This document shows positions 39,384-43,975 of a stretch of 43,975 nt of DNA, piece after piece. The position numbers and the translations under genes are program-made. Within the stretch, counting starts at the first letter, position 1, and every line of letters starts with the position of its first letter. Source of the DNA: Candidatus Nomurabacteria bacterium. GTDB lineage: Bacteria; Patescibacteriota; Minisyncoccia; Phycocordibacterales; UBA9973. The stretch is taken from contig CALRGH010000003.1 in NCBI GenBank assembly GCA_943357245.1, forward strand, positions 1 to 43,975. Direction: 5' to 3'. Below the pieces are notes generated by a model. That model did not search any database, was not told the DNA's origin, and was given only the letters and a program-made list of their open reading frames with translations.

Positions 39384-39491
39384 CACTGAGGTGTGAGAAG
39401 GGGGTCGGGGAAACTCCGGTTTCCCCGTGAAGGAAGGCAGCGAGTGATAACGAGTGTTGGAAAACCGTGGGTTTCCAAGGAGCCGGAGGCG
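39384..39491. other. Structured spacer between rpsI 3'-end repeats
   Basis: Contains CACTGAGGTG (39384-39393, inverted copy of the repeat's core), hairpin CGGGGAAAC-TCCG-GTTTCCCCG (about 39407-39428), and TTGGAAAACC/GGGTTTCCAA (about 39459-39480, one mismatch). No ORF is credible here. Confidence 0.6.
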
Positions 39492-39513
39492 ACCTCAGTG
39501 GTCAAAACGTTAG
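39492..39513 (+). repeat. 22-bp direct repeat, copy 2
   Basis: Exact copy of 39320-39341, 172 bp downstream, followed immediately by another terminator, as copy 1 is. Confidence 0.95.
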
Positions 39514-39550
39514 ACAACAAAAAATCCCCATTTGGGGATTTTTTGTTGTC
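39513..39550 (+). terminator. Terminator, 17-bp perfect stem
   Basis: GACAACAAAAAATCCCC (39513-39529), loop ATTT, exact complement (39534-39550). Confidence 0.88.
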
Positions 39551-39590
39551 ATTTTTTACAATAGTGGTACTATTTCTAAAACCCCTCATC

Positions 39591-39788
39591 ATGGCTACAA
39601 AAAACAAAGAAGAGCAAACTATACAAGTTGTGTATGTTTGCACTCAGTGTGACACTGAAAAAATATATTATGAAAAGGCAGAATGCCTTGGTATCGTAGA
39701 ATCCCAAAAATATTGCACCGGTAAATGTGGCGGAAAATTAATCCTCCACAAAAAGAAAAAAGTCCCCGAGCCGTCGCCCTCTCCGTAG
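39591..39788 (+). CDS. Small zinc-ribbon-like protein
   Basis: 65 aa from MATKNKEEQ. Cysteines in YVCTQCDTEKIYY (C-x2-C) and KYCTGKCGGK (C-x3-C) probably bind one zinc. C-terminus is Lys-rich then PEPSPSP. Function unknown; size and pattern resemble rubredoxin-like or ribosome-associated ribbons. The longer open frame from 39393 runs through the structured spacer and is not accepted. The stop codon lies inside the downstream terminator. Confidence 0.65.
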   Translation: MATKNKEEQTIQVVYVCTQCDTEKIYYEKAECLGIVESQKYCTGKCGGKLILHKKKKVPEPSPSP

Positions 39789-39804
39789 GGCGACTTGGTT
39801 TTTT
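39773..39804 (+). terminator. Intrinsic terminator
   Basis: GTCGCCCT (39773-39780), loop CTCCGT, AGGGCGAC (39787-39794), then TTGGTTTTTT. Left arm overlaps the zinc-ribbon coding end. Confidence 0.88.
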
Positions 39805-39860
39805 AGAATAAAGAAAATAAGACTCATCCAAAAGAAAGAGAATCAAGTATATAGTTGCTG

Positions 39861-39900
39861 TTTATAGCATTCTGACGCGGTCGCGTCAGAATGCTATAAA
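39861..39900. repeat. Perfect 19-bp palindrome before grpE
   Basis: TTTATAGCATTCTGACGCG (39861-39879), GT, exact complement (39882-39900). Sits 44 bp before grpE; no T-tract on the plus strand. Possible operator or terminator remnant. Confidence 0.85.
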
Positions 39901-39909
39901 TAAAGATGG

Positions 39910-39937
39910 TTGTTTTTTTATAGATTGTAGGTATTAT
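39910..39937 (+). promoter_or_regulatory. Promoter of grpE, TTGTTT-16-TATTAT
   Basis: -35 39910-39915, -10 39932-39937, 7 nt before ATG 39945; leaderless geometry. Confidence 0.5.
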
Positions 39938-39944
39938 GATAATT

Positions 39945-40583
39945 ATGAAAGATGATGAGATGAAAGAAATCAATACAGAAAATGAGCAGACGGATTCACA
40001 GACAGTAAGTGGTATGACAACTGACATGGCAGATATCGCAGATGCAGATGTTGAATTTGTAGAGGAAGATGGCGAAGGGAATACGAAACCGACGGAAAAG
40101 AAGTTGAAGGAAAAACTCGCCAAGGCGATCGAAGAAAAGCAGGAATATTTGAATAACTGGCAGCGAGAGCGAGCGGATTTTCAAAATTACAAAAAAGACG
40201 AGACAACGCGATTGCTTCGCAATCGCGAGATTGCAACAGAACGATTCATCGAAGAGCTCCTTCCAGTGCTTGATGCGTATGACATGGCATTTGCAAACAA
40301 AGACGCATGGGAAAAGGTTGAGAAAAACTGGCGTGTTGGCGTGGAATACATCCACCAACAGCTTTTGAAGGTGCTTGCCGAAAATGGTGTGACGCCGATT
40401 GATGGGAATGTGGGGGATGTTTTTGACCACAATCTTCATGAATCCATCGAGTCTGTTGAGACCGACGATCAGTCAAAAGATCATACTCTTGCCCAAATTA
40501 TTCAATCTGGCTATAAGATCGGTGAGCGGATTTTGCGACCAGTGCGGGTGAAGGTATTTAAATCTAATGAGAGTTCAATTTAA
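39945..40583 (+). CDS. grpE: Co-chaperone GrpE
   Basis: 212 aa from ATG 39945; an in-frame ATG at 39936 overlaps the -10. Acidic disordered N-terminus, long coiled coil (EKLAKAIEEKQEYLNNWQRERADFQNYKKD in overview) and beta-wing end with GVTPIDGNVGDVFDHNLHESI and YKIGERILRPVRVKV. Nucleotide-exchange factor for DnaK, which lies 2.7 kb downstream instead of adjacent. Confidence 0.93.
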   Translation: MKDDEMKEINTENEQTDSQTVSGMTTDMADIADADVEFVEEDGEGNTKPTEKKLKEKLAKAIEEKQEYLNNWQRERADFQNYKKDETTRLLRNREIATERFIEELLPVLDAYDMAFANKDAWEKVEKNWRVGVEYIHQQLLKVLAENGVTPIDGNVGDVFDHNLHESIESVETDDQSKDHTLAQIIQSGYKIGERILRPVRVKVFKSNESSI

Positions 40584-40989
40584 AAAATATTACTTTCTTG
40601 TTCACTCTCGTACGTGCATGCGATTGATTGGCAAATTTGCTTCTGTTGGAATCAATCCAGTAGCTGCTGCATTTTGGCCTTTCATCTTTATCAACCCTGA
40701 CACACAACAAGAATCACGATATGAAGAAATTATTCGTCAAGAAATTGAATCACTGGTTATATTTGCAGAAATTCTTTATATAGTTGAATATATCTACGCT
40801 CGATACGTTAAAAAATTAGATGCGAAACAAGCATATTATTGGACATCAATGGAACAAGAAGCGCATCGAAATGCAATGAATCCTAATTATTTGAAAGCAC
40901 GAAAACCCTACGCGACATTTAAATATTTTTTTGATAAAAAGTGGTTAGGGCGCATGGAAGATCATCAATTGATTGTAAAGAATTTTTAA
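40567..40989 (+). CDS. Hypothetical protein
   Basis: 140 aa if started at the ATG overlapping the grpE end by 17 nt; an alternative ATG at 40618 (MRLIGKFASVG) gives 123 aa. A moderately hydrophobic stretch INPVAAAFWPFIFIN, helical EIIRQEIESLVIFAEILYIVEYIYARYVKK, and a basic, aromatic C-terminus. No family recognised. Position suggests co-transcription with grpE. Confidence 0.6.
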   Translation: MRVQFKKYYFLVHSRTCMRLIGKFASVGINPVAAAFWPFIFINPDTQQESRYEEIIRQEIESLVIFAEILYIVEYIYARYVKKLDAKQAYYWTSMEQEAHRNAMNPNYLKARKPYATFKYFFDKKWLGRMEDHQLIVKNF

Positions 40990-41020
40990 AAGTAAAATCT
41001 TGCATATTTTTAGAATACAA

Positions 41021-41201
41021 GGTATTGTTTTCTAGGCTTTCGGGGCGTAACCCTTCCTTGACCCAAAGAGGATTTCATTTAAAGATGAGATGCGAAGAGG
41101 AAAAAACAATAGTATGACCTTAATGCTCGGGTCTCTTGCGTGGGTAGAGAGAGCACGTAAATACAACAGTCATTCGGCAACGAATGACTGTTATTTTATT
41201 T
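41021..41201 (+). ncRNA. Candidate structured non-coding RNA (about 170-180 nt)
   Basis: A gene-free 206-bp stretch with promoter, folded body and terminator. Promoter: TTGCAT (41000-41005) - 17 - TATTGT (41023-41028), or TAGAAT at 41011-41016. Closing helix TATTGTTTT (41023-41031) with AAAACAATA (41103-41111); inside it GGG-GCGTAA-CCC (41043-41053) and ATTTCAT/ATGAGAT (41072-41091). A second hairpin pairs TGCTC (41124-41128) with GAGCA (41151-41155) and TCTCT with AGAGA. Terminator AACAGTCATTCG-GCAA-CGAATGACTGTT then ATTTTATTT (41165-41201). I do not recognise it as tmRNA, SRP RNA or RNase P RNA; 6S-like is possible but unproven. Confidence 0.6.
41165..41201. terminator. Strong terminator with GCAA loop
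   Basis: 12-bp perfect stem 41165-41176/41181-41192 with a T-rich tail. It separates the ncRNA candidate from the convergent gene ending at 41196. Confidence 0.92.
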
Positions 41202-41720
41202 CCCAAAAAGTTCAAACAAAACCTTTTTTGTTTCTTCGTCGAGAGTATCCGTCACAATGATCATCAATTCTGTTGAAAGATTGAGATCTTTTTTAATATT
41301 TATGAAGAGGTGTTCGAAAGGGTAAGGAGAAATCCAGGCGGAATTCTTAAGACAGACAAATCCAGCTTTTTTGAGGAGGTAGCGGAGGGATTCGCGTTCG
41401 TTTTTGCGAGACTCGGGAAGATCAAGGAGAATGATGCGCCATTTGCCGTCCCAGTTTGGGGAAACCAAAGAGCTTCTAGCTTCTAGCTTATAGCTGGTAG
41501 CTTTAGCCCGACCTGACTTAGTAAGGCGAGCGTAGTCGTTCTGGCCCGAATGGACATGTTCTACCAATCCAGCCTCGCGGAGGCCTTTTAATGAGCGGGT
41601 GAGGGCATAATTTGCCTTCTGTGAGCCTTTTTCACCCACTTTGCCTGTAAGTTCGGGCAAAGAAACAGCCGGCTTTTCGGCTAGTATTTTAAGGATTTTT
41701 TTGGAGTAGTCGGACTTCAT
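41196..41720 (-). CDS. PaaX-like regulator (winged helix plus Cas2-like domain)
   Basis: 174 aa. N-terminal winged-helix segment (about 1-75: ANYALTRSLKGLREAGLVEHV), a spacer encoded by a 7-bp tandem array (ATSYKLEARSSL), then WDGKWRIILLDLPESRKNERESLRYLLKKAGF and LKNSAWISPYPFEHL (in overview), the PaaX/Cas2-type ferredoxin fold. CPR carry many such proteins outside CRISPR loci; they are presumed transcriptional repressors or Cas2-like RNA binders. No cas genes or CRISPR array occur here. Minus-strand TTGCAT-16-TAAAGT ends 9 nt before the ATG. Confidence 0.65.
   Translation of the reverse strand: MKSDYSKKILKILAEKPAVSLPELTGKVGEKGSQKANYALTRSLKGLREAGLVEHVHSGQNDYARLTKSGRAKATSYKLEARSSLVSPNWDGKWRIILLDLPESRKNERESLRYLLKKAGFVCLKNSAWISPYPFEHLFINIKKDLNLSTELMIIVTDTLDEETKKVLFELFGK
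41471..41505. repeat. In-frame heptamer array (copy F)
   Basis: Five 7-bp words beginning AGCT (AGCTTCT twice, then AGCTTAT, AGCTGGT, AGCTTTA), inside the PaaX-like gene; encodes ATSYKLEARSSL on the minus strand. Confidence 0.85.
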
Positions 41721-41729
41721 TACTTGCTC

Positions 41730-41757
41730 ACTTTACAACAAATCTGATTTTATGCAA
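41730..41757 (-). promoter_or_regulatory. Minus-strand promoter TTGCAT-16-TAAAGT
   Basis: -10 complement at 41730-41735, -35 about 41752-41757. Back-to-back with the NYN gene promoter. Confidence 0.5.
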
Positions 41758-41770
41758 TATTTTTATTTCG

Positions 41771-41779
41771 TGTTAAAAT
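41771..41779 (+). promoter_or_regulatory. Extended -10 (TGT TAAAAT), leaderless GTG at 41786
   Basis: TAAAAT ends 6 nt before the GTG start codon. Confidence 0.55.
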
Positions 41780-41785
41780 GTAAGA

Positions 41786-42352
41786 GTGAAAAATAATGTT
41801 GTATATGTTTTTATTGATGCTTCAAATCTTTGGCAAGCACAGAAAGTCAAAGGGAAGCTTTTTGACTTTGAAAAGCTTAAATCATATTTAAAACAAAAAT
41901 TTAATGCTTTAGAATTAGAAGTTTTCTATTACACAGCATACCCTGCCGAAGGCACTCGGGATTATAGTCAAGACGGGAAACATAAATTTTTTACGTACTT
42001 AAACAAAGGACTTGGTTTTACTGTTCGTAAAAAAGAATTAAAAAGGATTGTAATACATCATAATGATATAGGGGACTCTATTCAAGAAAAGGGAAATATG
42101 GACGTGGAAATGACAATTGACGCTATCCACTATTCTGAAAAATATGCCACAGCCGTCTTCTTTACCGGAGATTCAGATTTTTTATCTTTAATTAGTTATT
42201 TACGCAATAAAAGTAAAAAAGTGTATGTTTTTTCATCGAAAAACAATATTTCACAAGAACTAAAAACTGGGTCTGATGGATATTGCGATGTTCTTCATAT
42301 TACAGAAGATATTTGGGGAAGAGACCTCAAACACAGAGAAGAAAAAGACTAA
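41786..42352 (+). CDS. NYN-domain (PIN-like) nuclease
   Basis: 188 aa LabA/NYN-type protein. VYVFIDASNLWQAQK supplies Asp11 and Asn14; GNMDVEMTIDAI gives Asp106; FFTGDSDFLSLI gives Asp129 and Asp131: the acidic cluster of a metal-dependent RNase fold. VKVYVFSSKNNISQEL closes the sheet. Possible substrate RNA unknown. Start is GTG with a leaderless promoter, divergent from the PaaX-like gene. Confidence 0.85.
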   Translation: MKNNVVYVFIDASNLWQAQKVKGKLFDFEKLKSYLKQKFNALELEVFYYTAYPAEGTRDYSQDGKHKFFTYLNKGLGFTVRKKELKRIVIHHNDIGDSIQEKGNMDVEMTIDAIHYSEKYATAVFFTGDSDFLSLISYLRNKSKKVYVFSSKNNISQELKTGSDGYCDVLHITEDIWGRDLKHREEKD

Positions 42353-42360
42353 GAACGAAA

Positions 42361-42384
42361 GCAGCCCTCCTTGCGGAGGGCTGC
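42361..42384 (+). other. Hairpin after the NYN gene
   Basis: GCAGCCCTCC-TTGC-GGAGGGCTGC without a T-tract. A second inverted repeat (TAAGGTCT / AGACCTTTA, about 42402-42433) follows; together they may form the 3' boundary. Confidence 0.6.
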
Positions 42385-42483
42385 CCTTGGATGTAATACC
42401 CCTAAGGTCTAATTTAAAACCTTAAGACCTTTAGAGTATATCAAAAATAAATTAAAAGTCAAAGTTATCCCCATGCTTTCCAC

Positions 42484-42771
42484 TTAGCCTTTATTATATA
42501 CAAGTAACCCTAATTCTTTTCTGAGTGAATGACTACTAAAAATGAATTTTGGATCAAACATACATGCTTTAAGATAATGGTTGAGAGCCGAAATTTTGTC
42601 TTTCCTAAGACCATTTAATCCGAGTAGTTTATTAATAGAGAGATCAATCAGACCACTTGCAATTTTACTGTAAAGAGGTGTTTTATTTAAATTATAAAAG
42701 TCAAAGAATTCTCTCTTTTTCTTTAAAAAAGCAGAAAGTTCTTCATCTGTTAATTTTGGAAACTTATACAT
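42484..42771 (-). CDS. Hypothetical protein (95 aa)
   Basis: Helical, basic protein from MYKFPKLTDEELSAFLKKKREFFDFYNL to a C-terminal LRKELGLLVYNKG; family not recognised. The open frame extends to 42870 but TATTAT (minus strand, 42779-42784) lies 7 nt before the ATG at 42771, so the shorter start is used. A/T-rich like its neighbours. Confidence 0.5.
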   Translation of the reverse strand: MYKFPKLTDEELSAFLKKKREFFDFYNLNKTPLYSKIASGLIDLSINKLLGLNGLRKDKISALNHYLKACMFDPKFIFSSHSLRKELGLLVYNKG

Positions 42772-42778
42772 AGTATTA

Positions 42779-42784
42779 ATAATA
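42779..42784 (-). promoter_or_regulatory. -10 TATTAT, leaderless start at 42771
   Basis: Minus-strand hexamer 7 nt before the ATG; weak -35. Confidence 0.4.
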
Positions 42785-42909
42785 ACACGATACTGTTGAT
42801 GCTTCTTGAATAATTCACAGAATATAACTTGACAAAGAGATTCCTGCCTAGTTATACTTACTTTATACAAGTATTTAGCGGTCGCTAAAAGTATGTTAAT
42901 ATATAAAAT

Positions 42910-43056
42910 ATGAAAGAAAAAGAAACCACAAAGTGTTTATGCGAAGATTCTCAATGTGCCAAATGTCTTTTAATAAATTGCAAAGACGAGAATTGTAAGG
43001 TTCACACAAAAGAAAGGAAAGAGAAATTTAGAGAGAGTTATGCAAATAGAAAATAA
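42910..43056 (+). CDS. Small cysteine-rich protein (48 aa)
   Basis: MKEKETTKCLCEDSQCAKCLL, then INCKDENCKVHTKERKEKFRE. Six cysteines and one His in 25 residues suggest a compact zinc-binding fold. TAATAT at 42897-42902 ends 7 nt before the ATG. Stop overlaps the start of the next ORF by 17 nt. Too short for length-limited scans; reality is supported by the cysteine pattern and context. Confidence 0.45.
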   Translation: MKEKETTKCLCEDSQCAKCLLINCKDENCKVHTKERKEKFRESYANRK

Positions 43057-43291
43057 TTATATAAATATGAATAATGAAAAAATACTAGATGAGATTAAAG
43101 AGAGTACATCATCAATAATGCACTTATTGATTGAAAAGACTAATGTTGAGGAAAACGAGATTGGTTATAACAGAATTAAAAAGATTGACGTGAACTCGGA
43201 CAAGATTGTTGAAATATTATTTTTTATTAAAAAATCAATTATCGTTTTAATCTGTGTTTCCTTTGGAATATTGGTCGCACTTATTTTTTAA
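43040..43291 (+). CDS. Small membrane protein with helical N-terminus
   Basis: 83 aa. Polar/helical first part (NEKILDEIKESTSSIMHLLIEK), then one C-terminal membrane helix (about 61-82: FFIKKSIIVLICVSFGILVALIF). ATGs at 43040, 43067 and 43070 are possible starts. No family recognised; probably co-expressed with the Cys-rich ORF. Confidence 0.5.
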   Translation: MQIENNYINMNNEKILDEIKESTSSIMHLLIEKTNVEENEIGYNRIKKIDVNSDKIVEILFFIKKSIIVLICVSFGILVALIF

Positions 43292-43301
43292 ATAAACAAT
43301 T

Positions 43302-43307
43302 TATAAT
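43302..43307 (+). promoter_or_regulatory. -10 TATAAT before dnaK
   Basis: 18 nt before the ATG at 43326; the leader would be about 12 nt. No CIRCE-type inverted repeat seen. Confidence 0.45.
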
Positions 43308-43313
43308 TAATAA

Positions 43314-43975
<662 letters not shown>

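Noticed and set aside
39393-39590. Extension of the zinc-ribbon ORF
   Set aside because: It passes through a terminator and a structured repeat region; the Cys-rich domain starts at 39591.

Overview
The window looks like a chromosome segment of a Candidate Phyla Radiation (Patescibacteria) bacterium, most likely Parcubacteria-like. This is inferred from protein style and gene order; no 16S gene is present. Support comes from compact hypothetical proteins, a split UvrD-like helicase with a RecB-type nuclease tail, standalone GIY-YIG ORFs, a PilM/FtsA-like protein followed by a large membrane-anchored protein, and a contracted infA-rpmJ-rpsM-rpsK-rpsD-rpoA-rplQ-rplM-rpsI cluster. UGA is used as a stop, so this is not a UGA-recoding CPR lineage. 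I saw no Shine-Dalgarno sequence deciding a start anywhere. Many genes instead have a -10 hexamer ending 6-7 nt before the start codon, which predicts leaderless mRNAs.

Layout. 1-6.9 kb: ftsQ-like, dus, a 51-aa ORF, dnaX, an HTH/LAGLIDADG-like protein, tRNA-Gln(TTG), a PD-(D/E)XK nuclease-like protein, a cysteine hydrolase, a hypothetical and a GIY-YIG protein. 6.9-18.0 kb: a cell-surface locus with a 2021-aa membrane-anchored repeat protein, a secreted protein sharing its C-terminal WxL-like module, a DUF916/WxLIP-like anchor, a dockerin-bearing secreted protein and two membrane-anchored cohesin-like proteins. 18-28.8 kb: SDR, DedA, a surface protein, an inverted-repeat-bounded GIY-YIG gene, a small membrane protein plus PBP2, greA, lysS, a small minus-strand gene, DUF1761, an exported protein and a carbonic-anhydrase-like protein. 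28.8-32.6 kb: a helicase/nuclease gene split by about 650 bp carrying a reverse-strand gene. 32.6-39.8 kb: PilM/FtsA-like, a baseplate-J-like surface protein, then the ribosomal/RNA polymerase cluster and a zinc-ribbon protein. 39.9-43.975 kb: grpE, an accessory stretch (hypotheticals, a candidate structured RNA, PaaX-like regulator, NYN protein), then dnaK cut by the window end.

The best candidate for an undescribed system is the 6.9-18.0 kb surface locus. It puts a dockerin protein beside two membrane cohesins and pairs WxL-like modules with a DUF916-like partner, suggesting non-covalent display of large adhesin-like proteins. Other strong signals are the leaderless-start rule, dispersed heptanucleotide arrays (some beginning at a stop codon, others ending at a start codon), near-perfect triloop palindromes inside genes, and a probable ncRNA at about 41.02-41.20 kb.
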